Assembly: GCF_030696805.1 (NCBI RefSeq)
Contig: NZ_JAUYRO010000009.1
Span: 1 to 35,097 of the forward strand
Length of the DNA: 35,097 nucleotides
Source of the DNA: Methyloversatilis sp.
GTDB lineage: Bacteria > Pseudomonadota > Gammaproteobacteria > Burkholderiales > Rhodocyclaceae
Direction: 5' to 3'
The notes under the pieces were generated by a model. The model was not told the DNA's origin and did not search any database. It worked only from the letters and a program-made list of their open reading frames with translations. Positions 17,265 to 25,319 of the stretch are shown here, piece by piece. The position numbers and the translations under genes were made by a program. Each line of letters starts with the position of its first letter. The first letter of the stretch is position 1.

Positions 17265-18500
17265 TCAGATCAGGCCTTCGAACGGAATGACACTCACCGC
17301 ATCGCCGACCGCCACGTTGCCGCAGTCGTCACCGAGCACGATGATGCAGTTGGCGTCGCACATCGAACGCAGGATGCCCGAGCCCTGCGCGCCGGTGACC
17401 GCGACATGCCAGCGGCCATCGCGCAGTTCGAGGATGCCGCGCTGGTATTCGGTGCGACCCGGCTGCTTCTTCATCGCCGTGTCGCTCAGTGCGGCGAAAT
17501 GGATGGGCGCGCTGGCGGGCGATACGCCCATCAGCTTGAGCAGCGCGTCGCGCGCGAAGAAGTGGAAGGTGACCATGGTGGCCACCGGATTGCCCGGCAG
17601 GCCGAACAGCAATGTGCTGCGGGCGCCTTTGCCCAGCGTGCCGAAAGCCATCGGCCGACCCGGCTTCATGGCGATCTTCCAAAACGTGACTTCACCCAGG
17701 CTGGCGAGGATTTCGCGCACGAAATCCGCCTCGCCGACCGACACGCCGCCACTGGTGATGATCGCGTCGACTTCGCCAACGGCCGATTCGAGCGCGGCGG
17801 ACAGCGCCTCGCGCGTGTCGCGCGCAACCCCCAGATCGATCACTTCGCAGCCCAGCCGCGTCAGCATGCCGGTCAGCGTGTAGCGGTTGCTGTCGTAGAT
17901 GCCGCCTTCGCGCGGCGCCTCCCCGATCGACATCACTTCGTCGCCGGTGGACAGCACGCCGACGCGCACGCGCCTGTGCACGGTCAGTTCGGGTATGCCG
18001 AGCGATGCCGCCAGACCGACGTCGGCCGGGCGCAGCAGGCGGCCGGCGCGCAGCGCGGGCTCACCCGCGCGCAGGTCTTCGCCGGCGCGGCGGCGGTGCT
18101 GGCCGGCTTTCTGGCCCGGTGGCACGATGACCGCATCGCCGTCGAGCCGCGCGGTTTCCTGGATGACGATGGTGTCGGCACCGGCAGGCATGACCGCGCC
18201 GGTCATGATGCGCACCGTCTGCCCGGCGGCGACTTCGCCCGACCAGCCATGTCCGGCGAACGCCTGGCCGACGATGGTGAGCCGCGTGTCGGCATCGGCC
18301 GACAGGTCGGCGTGCCGTACCGCGTAGCCGTCCATCGCCGAGTTGTCGTGCGGCGGCACGCTGACCGGTGAAATGACGTCGGCGGCCAGCACACGGCCGA
18401 GCGCGTCGCGCAGTGGCACGCGCTGCGTGCCGGCGACCGTCGAGCAGGCGGCAAGGATGTGGGCGCGGGCGTCCGCGACCGGTGTGAAGCGATCTGTCAT
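17265..18500 (-). CDS. moeA: Molybdopterin molybdenumtransferase MoeA
   Basis: MoeA inserts molybdate into adenylylated molybdopterin to give Mo-molybdopterin in the cytoplasm. The 411-residue length is typical. The family signature PPHDNSAMDGYA is at 49-60, GAVMPAGADT at 101-110, STGDE at 184-188 and TSGGVSVGEADF at 249-260. The last three belong to the MoaB/MogA-like fold and its cofactor and metal site. The ATG overlaps the mobA stop (ATGA), implying translational coupling, and the downstream regulator follows after two bases. Confidence 0.97.
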   Translation of the reverse strand: MTDRFTPVADARAHILAACSTVAGTQRVPLRDALGRVLAADVISPVSVPPHDNSAMDGYAVRHADLSADADTRLTIVGQAFAGHGWSGEVAAGQTVRIMTGAVMPAGADTIVIQETARLDGDAVIVPPGQKAGQHRRRAGEDLRAGEPALRAGRLLRPADVGLAASLGIPELTVHRRVRVGVLSTGDEVMSIGEAPREGGIYDSNRYTLTGMLTRLGCEVIDLGVARDTREALSAALESAVGEVDAIITSGGVSVGEADFVREILASLGEVTFWKIAMKPGRPMAFGTLGKGARSTLLFGLPGNPVATMVTFHFFARDALLKLMGVSPASAPIHFAALSDTAMKKQPGRTEYQRGILELRDGRWHVAVTGAQGSGILRSMCDANCIIVLGDDCGNVAVGDAVSVIPFEGLI

Positions 18501-19090
18501 GGTGTGTCGGGGCGCGCGGTGAGCGCGGCCAGTTCGTTCAGCGTGTTGATGTTGACGAAGGCGTCGGGCTGGTCGTCGAAGCTGACTTCGACCACTTTCA
18601 ATGCCGAGTACCAGAGGTCGACCTTGCGCCCGCCGCCGTCGAGAAAATCGGTCAGGCCGGGCAGTACGTGACGGTGCACCAGGCTGAACACCGGGTGCGA
18701 CTGCTCGCCGGTGCGCGCCACCGCGAGGTCTGCGCCTTCGCGTTCCAGTGCCTCACCCAGGCGTGCCACCAGATCGGCCGGCAGGAAGGGCGAATCGCAC
18801 GGGCTGGTCACGAGCAGCGGCGTGCGGCAGGCGTTCAGGCCCGCATGCATGCCAGCCAGCGGGCCGGCGTAACCGGCGATGGCGTCCGGTATGACCGGGT
18901 AGCCGAAGGCGGCGTAGCGTTCGCTGTTCTGGTTGGCATTGACGATCAGTGCATCGACCTGGGGCGCGAGCCGTTCGATCACGTGGCTCACCATCGGCCG
19001 GCCGCGGAAATCCTGCAGCCCCTTGTCGATGCCGCCCATGCGACGGCCGAGTCCGCCGGCCAGCACCAGCCCGGTGATCGCCTCCTTCAT
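18497..19090 (-). CDS. mobA: Molybdenum cofactor guanylyltransferase MobA
   Basis: MobA transfers GMP from GTP to Mo-molybdopterin, making the MGD cofactor that DMSO-reductase-family enzymes such as the neighbouring formate dehydrogenase need. The protein has 197 residues, the usual length. The nucleotide-binding loop LAGGLGRRMGGIDKGL is near residue 9, and SPCDSPFLPADL supplies the metal-binding aspartate region. Its start overlaps the fdhD stop by four bases (ATGA), and its stop overlaps the moeA start in the same way. Confidence 0.96.
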   Translation of the reverse strand: MKEAITGLVLAGGLGRRMGGIDKGLQDFRGRPMVSHVIERLAPQVDALIVNANQNSERYAAFGYPVIPDAIAGYAGPLAGMHAGLNACRTPLLVTSPCDSPFLPADLVARLGEALEREGADLAVARTGEQSHPVFSLVHRHVLPGLTDFLDGGGRKVDLWYSALKVVEVSFDDQPDAFVNINTLNELAALTARPDTP

Positions 19091-19923
19091 GCCGCCACCC
19101 CGTCGCGCACGAAGCGCTCCATGCCGGTCAGCAGCAGGTAGTGCTTGCCCTGCGAGCGGCCGATCATCGTGATGCCGACCTGGCGCGCGATGTCATAACC
19201 CATCTGCGTGAGCCCGGAGCGAGATACCAGGAAGGGGATACCCATCTGCGCTGCCTTGATCACCATTTCCGACGTGAGCCGGCCGGTGGTGTAGAAAATC
19301 TTGTCGCCGCCGTCGACGCCATCCAGCCACATGTGGCCGGCGATGGCATCGACCGCGTTGTGGCGGCCGACGTCCTCGACGAAGTACAGTAGTTCGGCAC
19401 CGCGGAACAGCGCACAGCCGTGCACTGCGCCGGCCTGCTTGTAGATGGTTTCGTGCGTGCGCACCACGTCGAGCATCGCGTACAGCGCGCTTTCGGTCAG
19501 ACGTGCATCGGCCGGCAGACGGATGCGTTCGATGTCTTCCATCAGGTCGCCGAACACCGTGCCCTGGCCACAGCCGGTGGTGACGGTGCGCGTGGCCATG
19601 CGTGCATCGAGGTCGGCGACACCGTGGTGCGTGGTGATGGCGGCGGCATTGACCTCCCAGTCCACCTGCACCGACACGATGTCGTCGATGGACGCCAGCA
19701 TGCGCTGGTTGCGCAGCCAGCCGATGACCAGCGCCTCGGGCGCGCCACCGAGCGTCATCAGCGTCACCAGTTCGCGTTTGTCCAGATACAGCGTCAGCGG
19801 GTGCTCGCCCGCGATCGCGGTCGGTACCGTTTCGCCGCGCTCGTTGATGGCGGATATTTCAATCGTGGCCGGGCGGGCCGCGTCGGTGAGCAGGGGTCTG
19901 GGGAGGCGGGCCAAGTCAGCCAC
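19087..19923 (-). CDS. fdhD: Formate dehydrogenase sulfurtransferase FdhD
   Basis: FdhD passes sulfur from the IscS desulfurase to the bis-MGD cofactor so that formate dehydrogenase becomes active. I place the start at the GTG at 19923, giving 278 residues (E. coli FdhD has 277). This codon overlaps the moaA stop (GTGGCTGA), and no ATG is available except far upstream inside moaA. Family motifs include [15 protein letters not shown] and [20 protein letters not shown]. The E. coli CxxC sulfur-relay motif (CGVC) is CGQG here: C118 is kept but residue 121 is glycine. The gene lies second in the Moco operon. Confidence 0.93.
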   Translation of the reverse strand: MADLARLPRPLLTDAARPATIEISAINERGETVPTAIAGEHPLTLYLDKRELVTLMTLGGAPEALVIGWLRNQRMLASIDDIVSVQVDWEVNAAAITTHHGVADLDARMATRTVTTGCGQGTVFGDLMEDIERIRLPADARLTESALYAMLDVVRTHETIYKQAGAVHGCALFRGAELLYFVEDVGRHNAVDAIAGHMWLDGVDGGDKIFYTTGRLTSEMVIKAAQMGIPFLVSRSGLTQMGYDIARQVGITMIGRSQGKHYLLLTGMERFVRDGVAA

Positions 19924-21004
19924 CGATGTAGGACATTTCGATCTTGCGCCGGGCGGCCGTGTCGGCGGTGCGGATTTCGGAGTAGCGGTCGCCGCGCGCC
20001 TGCCAGATCGCGCCGATGGCCGACGTGATGTCTGCGTCACTGCGACCCGCGCGCAGCAGTGCGCGCAGGTCGTGGCCTTCGGTGGCGAACAGGCAGGTAT
20101 AGATCTTCCCTTCGGTCGACAGGCGCACCCGCGTACAGCTTGAACAGAAGGCCTGCGTGACCGACGAAATGACACCGATCTCGCCGCTGCCATCGACATG
20201 GCGCCAGCGCTGGGCGACCTCTCCCGGGTAGTTCGCACCGATCGGCTCCAGCGGCATGTCGGCATGGATGCGTGCGATGACGTCGGCACTCGGCAGCACT
20301 TCGTCCATCTTCCAGCCATTGCTGGAGCCGACATCCATGAATTCGATGAAGCGCACGATGTGACCGCTGCCCTTGAAATGACGCGCCATCGGCACGATGG
20401 CATGGTCATTGGTGTCGCGCTTGACCACCATGTTCACCTTGATCGGCATGAGCCCCGCGGCATGCGCGGCGTCGATCCCTTCGAGCACCTGGCTGACCGG
20501 AAAGTCGACGTCGTTCATCCGGCGGAAGGTGTCGTCGTCCATCGCATCGAGGCTGACCGTCACGCGCGTGAGTCCGGCATCGCGCAGCGCGCGCGCCTTC
20601 TGTGGCAGCAGGGTGCCGTTGGTGGTGAGCGTGATTTCGACCGGCAGCCGCGCCAGCCGCTCGATCAGCTGTTCGATGTTCTTGCGCAGCAGCGGCTCGC
20701 CACCGGTGATGCGCAGCTTGTTCACGCCGTGCGCAACGAACAGCGTGGCGATGCGTTCGATCTCTTCGAAACTGAGCAGCTCGGCGCGGGCCAGATACGG
20801 GTAATCCTTGTCAAACACGCTTTTCGGCATGCAGTAGACACAGCGGAAATTGCAGCGGTCGGTGACCGATATCCGCAGGTCGCGCACCGCGCGCCCGCGC
20901 GTGTCGTCCAGCCGGCCGGTGGCCGGTATGGCGAGGTCGGGTACGACCGCCGCGGTACGCGCGGCAGTGCGGGTGTCCAGCAGATGTATGATCTTTTCGC
21001 TCAT
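19916..21004 (-). CDS. moaA: GTP 3',8-cyclase MoaA (radical SAM)
   Basis: MoaA is the radical-SAM enzyme of the first step of molybdenum cofactor synthesis, converting GTP to 3',8-cyclo-GTP. The protein has 362 residues. The SAM cluster motif is C51-x3-C55-x2-C58, the SAM-binding segment ITGGEP is at 99-104, and the second GTP-binding cluster uses C287, C290 and C304. It ends in the conserved Gly-Gly tail (SYIGG). It is the first gene of the leftward operon. No clear Shine-Dalgarno sequence precedes the ATG. Only 62 bases separate it from the divergent DUF3305 gene. Confidence 0.97.
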   Translation of the reverse strand: MSEKIIHLLDTRTAARTAAVVPDLAIPATGRLDDTRGRAVRDLRISVTDRCNFRCVYCMPKSVFDKDYPYLARAELLSFEEIERIATLFVAHGVNKLRITGGEPLLRKNIEQLIERLARLPVEITLTTNGTLLPQKARALRDAGLTRVTVSLDAMDDDTFRRMNDVDFPVSQVLEGIDAAHAAGLMPIKVNMVVKRDTNDHAIVPMARHFKGSGHIVRFIEFMDVGSSNGWKMDEVLPSADVIARIHADMPLEPIGANYPGEVAQRWRHVDGSGEIGVISSVTQAFCSSCTRVRLSTEGKIYTCLFATEGHDLRALLRAGRSDADITSAIGAIWQARGDRYSEIRTADTAARRKIEMSYIGG

Positions 21005-21066
21005 GGGCAGCGCGGCGTGAAGTTCGGGGTCGCGAACCCGTTCGACAGGAAGGCAGGAAAAAGATT
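21005..21066. promoter_or_regulatory. Short divergent intergenic region between Moco and FDH blocks
   Basis: These 62 bases separate the starts of moaA and the DUF3305 gene. They contain the imperfect palindrome GTTCGGGGTCGCGAAC at about 21019-21034 and the purine-rich ribosome binding site AGGCAGGAAAAA for the rightward gene. I cannot read a convincing -10/-35 pair in either direction; promoters may overlap here or lie within the coding ends. Confidence 0.4.
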
Positions 21067-21591
21067 GTGCATGGAGAGAGGATGGAACACGGACCGGTCA
21101 CCCTCAGGCTGGCAGTGATTATGGAGCGCAGGGTACTGCACAACAAGTGGGCCGACCATGCGTGGGAGGCCTGCGCACTGCAGCCCGAAGGCCCGCAAAA
21201 CCCTGCAGAACCTGTGGTTTTTGCCGATTCCGGCGCGGCGACGCAGTGGATGTTCCCGCCGCTCGACTTCACGCTCTACACCGACGAAGCCGACAACTAC
21301 CTGCTCAACGTCACCGCCGCGGCGCCGCGTATCTTCGTCATGTGGCGGCAGGACGAAGACGTCGAGCCGCCGGTGCGGCCGATGCAACTCAGTGCCAGTT
21401 ACGGCGAGGCGGCGCGCTGGATGGATTCCGGCGAAAAGGTGGACGGATTGCCGATGCCGCCCGAAATTCGTGACTGGATCGAAGCCTTTGCACGCCGTTT
21501 CCAGAAGGCGCCCGAGCCGCGCAGGCAGAAACGCTTTGCACGCACCGGCGACGGCAACACCCACTACGGGGGCGGCGGTCATGGCCGATGA
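21067..21591 (+). CDS. DUF3305 domain protein, formate dehydrogenase accessory
   Basis: A 174-residue cytoplasmic protein that resembles the DUF3305 family (core: [15 protein letters not shown] and the following beta-rich segment), which occurs with DUF3306 genes next to formate dehydrogenase operons. Its biochemical role is not known. I take the GTG at 21067 because AGGCAGGA lies about nine bases upstream; the ATG at 21082 is an alternative. The C-terminus is basic and Gly-rich (HYGGGGHGR). Its stop overlaps the start of the DUF3306 gene. Confidence 0.85.
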   Translation: MHGERMEHGPVTLRLAVIMERRVLHNKWADHAWEACALQPEGPQNPAEPVVFADSGAATQWMFPPLDFTLYTDEADNYLLNVTAAAPRIFVMWRQDEDVEPPVRPMQLSASYGEAARWMDSGEKVDGLPMPPEIRDWIEAFARRFQKAPEPRRQKRFARTGDGNTHYGGGGHGR

Positions 21592-22201
21592 TCCGGTACG
21601 CGGCTTTCTCGGCCGCTGGTCGCGGTTGAAGCAGGCCGCGACCGAATCTGCGCCGGCGGACGCCGCGCCCGTCGTCGTTGCGGCGGCCGACGTCGCAGCG
21701 CCGCAGACCGAGTCCGAAGCGCCGTTGCCGCCAGTCGAATCGCTTGACTTCGACTCCGACTTCCGCGGCTTTCTCGGCGACAAGGTGGACGAGGGTGTGA
21801 AGCGCGCGGCGCTGAAGAAGCTGTTCCACACCGGCCCCTTCAACACCATGGACGGGCTGGACGTGTACATCGAAGACTTCAGCGTGTTCGAGCCGCTGCC
21901 GGCGTCGATGGTCGCCCAGCTTATGCATGCGCGCGAAACGCTGTCGCCGACGCTGCCGGCCGACTGGTTCGGCCCGGTGGTCGATCCCGAACCGACGGCC
22001 GAAGTGCTGGCACCGGAACTGTTGCCTGACGTGCCGTCCGCGACGAACACGCTTCCTGAGACGCCTGACGAGCCAGAGCCAGAGCCCGAGCCCGAGGCCG
22101 AGGCCGAGTCTCTGCCCTTGCCACACGCTGACGCGTTGTCCGGCTCGTCGGATGATCCGACGCGGGCTGATCTGTCGGAAAGTCGTTCCCGGTCGGAATA
22201 G
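21581..22201 (+). CDS. DUF3306 domain protein, formate dehydrogenase accessory
   Basis: A 206-residue protein with the start placed at ATG 21581 ([17 protein letters not shown]), overlapping the DUF3305 gene by 11 bases. The frame is open further upstream, but that part reads through the DUF3305 gene. The conserved core is DFRGFLGDKVDEGVKRAALK and the following LFHTGPFNTMDGLDVYIEDF. The last third is low-complexity and acidic, with alternating Glu-Pro (about residues 165-175). The family travels with formate dehydrogenase genes; the function is unknown. Confidence 0.85.
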   Translation: MADDPVRGFLGRWSRLKQAATESAPADAAPVVVAAADVAAPQTESEAPLPPVESLDFDSDFRGFLGDKVDEGVKRAALKKLFHTGPFNTMDGLDVYIEDFSVFEPLPASMVAQLMHARETLSPTLPADWFGPVVDPEPTAEVLAPELLPDVPSATNTLPETPDEPEPEPEPEAEAESLPLPHADALSGSSDDPTRADLSESRSRSE

Positions 22202-22223
22202 GTCATTTCTTTCGTCGTTTCTT

Positions 22224-22239
22224 TGGCACAAAGCCTGCA
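22224..22239 (+). promoter_or_regulatory. Sigma-54 type -24/-12 promoter for the FDH genes
   Basis: TGGCACAAAGCCTGCA keeps the invariant GG (22225-22226) and GC (22237-22238) exactly ten bases apart and matches most of the TGGCACG-N4-TTGCA consensus. A start about 12 bases past the GC would fall near 22250, leaving a leader of some 17 bases that just contains the GGAGGAG ribosome binding site of the next gene. The enhancer sites would lie in or before the DUF3306 gene; I cannot identify one. Confidence 0.65.
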
Positions 22240-22266
22240 AAAGCTTTGCTGGAGGAGCGACAAACA

Positions 22267-24372
22267 ATGAATAACGCCGACAAGGCGATCCACCTGTGCA
22301 GTTGCAACGGCACGGTGCCATTCGACATCACACGTCTGACCGACGCGCTTGCTCTTGAGGCGCCGCTCGAGGTCGGGCAGCAGTTGTGCCGGCGCGACGC
22401 GCATACCTTTGCGCAGCTGCTTGGCAACACGCCGGAAGCCATCGTCGGCTGCACGCAGGAATCGGCTCTGCTGCGCGAGCTGGCTGACGAAGCGGGCAGC
22501 TCATCCGGTGTCACCTTCATCGATCTGCGCGACATCGCCGGACGCAGCACGCGCGGCGCTGACGTGCAGCCCGCGCTGGCGGCGCAGCTCGCGATCGCGC
22601 GGCTGGCCGAACCGGCACCGGTGCCGGCGGTGAGCTATGAATCCGCTGGCCAGTTGCTGATCATCGGTCCGGCCGGCGCCGCGCTGGGCTGGGCGCAGCG
22701 CGCGCAGCAACAATATGGCGAGCGTCTCGCGATCAATGTGCTGATTACCGCCAACGACCGCAGCGAGCTACCGGTGCGCCGCGACTACCCGGTGGCCAGC
22801 GGCCGCAACGTGTCGGTCGCCGGCTGGCTCGGTGCCTTCGAAGTGAGCTGGCAACGCGCCAACGCAATCGACCTCGACGCCTGTGTGCGCTGCAATGCCT
22901 GCATCGACGCCTGTCCGGAAGGCGCCATCGGCTACGACTATCAGGTGGATGCCGCGCGCTGCTCCGGTCACCGCGCCTGCGCGACGGCCTGCCGCGACAT
23001 CGGTGCCATCGATTTCGCCGCCATCGGTGCGCTGCGCAGCGAAACCTACGACCTCGTGCTCGACCTGTGCGAGCCGGCGTTGATCCGCATTCCGCACCCG
23101 CCGCAAGGCTATCTGTCACCCGGGCGCGATCCGCTCGACCAGTCGCTCGCGCTGCAGCAGATCGCCGTCCTGGTCGGAGAATTCGAGAAGCCGAAGTTCT
23201 TCACCTACAAGTCGTCGATCTGCGCGCACAGCCGCAACAGCAAGCAGGGGTGTAACCAGTGCATTGACGTCTGTTCGACATCGGCCATCCGCGCTGAGGG
23301 TGATGGCGTGTTCGTCGAGCCGCATCTGTGCATGGGTTGCGGTGCGTGTGCGACAGTTTGTCCCACGGGTGCGATGCGCTACGCCTACCCGTCCGCGAGC
23401 GATGTTGCACTGCGCGTCAAGGCGGCGCTGAAGGCCTGGCGCTCTGCAAGTGGTCACGCACCGCGCATCCCGCCGCGCATCCTTTTCCACAGCGAAACGC
23501 GGGGCGAAGAGCTGATCGCGCTGACCGGACGCCATCGCGGCCTGCCGGCTGACGTGCTGCCGGTGGCCGTGCATGACGTTGCCTCGGTCGGTCTCGAACT
23601 GATGTTCGCGGCCCTGTCCTACGGCGCTGCACAATGCGTCATTCTGTCTCAAGGCGACCAGCCGGATGCCTACGCCGCGGCAACCGCGGCGCAGATCGCC
23701 ATCGGTCGCAGCGTGCTTGCGGCGCTTGGCTACCCCGCGGCGGCAGTGGTCGCCGTCACGGCAGATAACGCGGCGACGCTTGCGCATGCGCTGGGTGCGC
23801 TTGCGCAAGCCGGCATGTCCTGTCCGCCGGCGTCTTTTGCGCTACCGGCCGAAAAACGCGGCGCGCTCGAATTCTGTCTCGACCACCTGGTGCGTCACGC
23901 GCCTGTAAAGGCAGAAGCCATCGCACTGCCGGCTGGCGCTCCGTTCGGTACGGTGAATATCGACCTGACGGCCTGCACGCTGTGCATGAGCTGTGTCGGC
24001 GCGTGTCCGGCATCGGCGCTGATGGATGGCGGCGAACGGCCGGCACTGCGTTTTCTCGAACGCAACTGCGTGCAGTGCGGCCTGTGCGTGAATACCTGCC
24101 CGGAAAACGCGCTGTCGCTCGAAGCGCGTCTGCTGACCGGTGACGCGGTACGGCGCGAACGCGTGCTGAACGAAGCCGAACCTTTCCACTGCATTCGCTG
24201 CAGCGCGCCTTTCGGTACGAAGCAGATGATCGATGCGATGACCGGCAAGCTGGCCGCGCACTCGATGTTTGCAGATGGTGATGCGCTGCGCCGGCTGCAG
24301 ATGTGCGCCGACTGCCGCGTCATCGATTTGATGCACAGCCCCGGCCGCGAAACCTCGGTATTCGATCTATGA
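22267..24372 (+). CDS. Polyferredoxin with HdrA-like N-terminal domain
   Basis: A 701-residue cytoplasmic iron-sulfur protein. GGAGGAG at 22251-22257 sets the start at ATG 22267. Residues 1-100 resemble the N-terminal domain of heterodisulfide reductase HdrA: HLCSCNGT (C11, C13), C41 and AIVGCTQ (C62). Ferredoxin-type cysteine sets follow at 206/209/212/216, a partial set at 232/238/242, then 319/329/332/336, 355/358/361/365, 570/573/576/580 and 601/604/607/611. Two CxxC pairs (642/645, 680/683) close the protein. The stretch from about 400 to 545 is alpha/beta and could be a degenerate MvhD/FlpD-like domain. There is no FAD-binding motif. Such proteins accompany some formate dehydrogenases and probably act in electron transfer or cluster delivery. 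The stop overlaps the chaperone start. Confidence 0.85.
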   Translation: MNNADKAIHLCSCNGTVPFDITRLTDALALEAPLEVGQQLCRRDAHTFAQLLGNTPEAIVGCTQESALLRELADEAGSSSGVTFIDLRDIAGRSTRGADVQPALAAQLAIARLAEPAPVPAVSYESAGQLLIIGPAGAALGWAQRAQQQYGERLAINVLITANDRSELPVRRDYPVASGRNVSVAGWLGAFEVSWQRANAIDLDACVRCNACIDACPEGAIGYDYQVDAARCSGHRACATACRDIGAIDFAAIGALRSETYDLVLDLCEPALIRIPHPPQGYLSPGRDPLDQSLALQQIAVLVGEFEKPKFFTYKSSICAHSRNSKQGCNQCIDVCSTSAIRAEGDGVFVEPHLCMGCGACATVCPTGAMRYAYPSASDVALRVKAALKAWRSASGHAPRIPPRILFHSETRGEELIALTGRHRGLPADVLPVAVHDVASVGLELMFAALSYGAAQCVILSQGDQPDAYAAATAAQIAIGRSVLAALGYPAAAVVAVTADNAATLAHALGALAQAGMSCPPASFALPAEKRGALEFCLDHLVRHAPVKAEAIALPAGAPFGTVNIDLTACTLCMSCVGACPASALMDGGERPALRFLERNCVQCGLCVNTCPENALSLEARLLTGDAVRRERVLNEAEPFHCIRCSAPFGTKQMIDAMTGKLAAHSMFADGDALRRLQMCADCRVIDLMHSPGRETSVFDL

Positions 24373-25028
24373 CCACCGAAACCCGACTTCGCCCGGTGGC
24401 TTTCGTGCGCGACCCGGTCAGCGACGAAGACATGGCGCGCGCCAATCACTACGCGCTCATTTCGCGACTGTTTCATGCGGCGCCCGATGGCGCGCTGCTG
24501 GACACGCTGGCCGCGCTGGGCGACTGGCCGGCCGACGATGGGGCGCCCTCGGCCGAAGCCATGTTGATGGCGCGGGCATGGAACGGGCTGTGTGCCGCGT
24601 CGTCGGCGATGGACGCTGCTGCGGCACAGGAGGAATTCGACGCGCTGTTCGGCGGTGTCGGCCGCCCGCAGGTCGTGCCGTTCGCGTCCTTCCATCTCGC
24701 CGGCTTCGTCAATGAAAAGCCGCTGGCCAGACTGCGCGATGACCTTGCGTTGCTCGGGTTGCAGCGCGCTGCAGGGGAATCCGACCCGGAAGACCACATC
24801 GCAGCACTGGCCGACGTGATGCGCCTGCTGCTGACTGATACGACGCGCAGCGAGGCGGATCGCGCCGCCGCGCAGGACCGCTTTTTCGCGACCCACATCG
24901 AGCCCTGGTACGGCGCATTCATCGATGCGCTCGACGCCGCGCCGGATGCAAATTTCTACCGGCGTGCCGGCAGCTACCTGCGCTGCTTTCTCGACATCGA
25001 GACGGCAGCGCGGCAGATCGAGGCCTGA
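24369..25028 (+). CDS. TorD/DmsD-family maturation chaperone
   Basis: A 219-residue all-helical cytoplasmic chaperone of the TorD family. Members bind the Tat signal or core of a molybdoenzyme and hold it until the cofactor is loaded. The start at ATG 24369 overlaps the polyferredoxin stop (ATGA). The family signature E-x2-F...GRPQVVPFASFHL is at 88-110. In this position its client is most likely the FdhA encoded 290 bases further on. Confidence 0.92.
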   Translation: MTTETRLRPVAFVRDPVSDEDMARANHYALISRLFHAAPDGALLDTLAALGDWPADDGAPSAEAMLMARAWNGLCAASSAMDAAAAQEEFDALFGGVGRPQVVPFASFHLAGFVNEKPLARLRDDLALLGLQRAAGESDPEDHIAALADVMRLLLTDTTRSEADRAAAQDRFFATHIEPWYGAFIDALDAAPDANFYRRAGSYLRCFLDIETAARQIEA

Positions 25029-25090
25029 CGCCATGCCCGAACAACACATCCCCGCACAACCCGCAGTGACCACGACAGGAGGACTTCACG

Positions 25091-25303
25091 ATGACTGACA
25101 AGGACAACCTCAAGGCCAACCTCAAGCGCAGGCATTTCCTGCTGACCGCGGGTATCGGTGGTGTGGGTGCCGCAGCCGCCGTGATGGCGGTGCGCTCGAG
25201 CGGGGACGCCGAGCCGGCGACCGACCTCGCAGCAAAGAACGGGAAGGGCGGCTACCGAATGACCGAGCACATCGCAAATTACTACCGTACCGCACGCGTC
25301 TGA
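25091..25303 (+). CDS. Formate dehydrogenase region small Tat-target protein
   Basis: A 70-residue protein with the twin-arginine motif KRRHFLLTAGIGGVG and a hydrophobic stretch, then a short tail ending GYRMTEHIANYYRTARV. This is the small family seen just upstream of formate dehydrogenase alpha-subunit genes (TIGR02811 type). It is probably exported or membrane-tethered through Tat; whether it is a subunit or a maturation factor is unknown. GGAGG precedes the ATG by eight bases, and it ends 16 bases before fdhA. Confidence 0.9.
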   Translation: MTDKDNLKANLKRRHFLLTAGIGGVGAAAAVMAVRSSGDAEPATDLAAKNGKGGYRMTEHIANYYRTARV

Positions 25304-25319
25304 CCGGAGGAGACCGACC

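Noticed and set aside
19924-20409. N-terminal extension of fdhD to an upstream ATG
   Set aside because: The extension runs inside moaA in another frame, is Arg/Ser-rich without family similarity, and would make FdhD about 160 residues too long.
25033-25098. 21-codon frame (MPEQHIPAQP...) between chaperone and small Tat protein
   Set aside because: No ribosome binding site, low complexity, and it runs into the start of the next gene; probably leader sequence.
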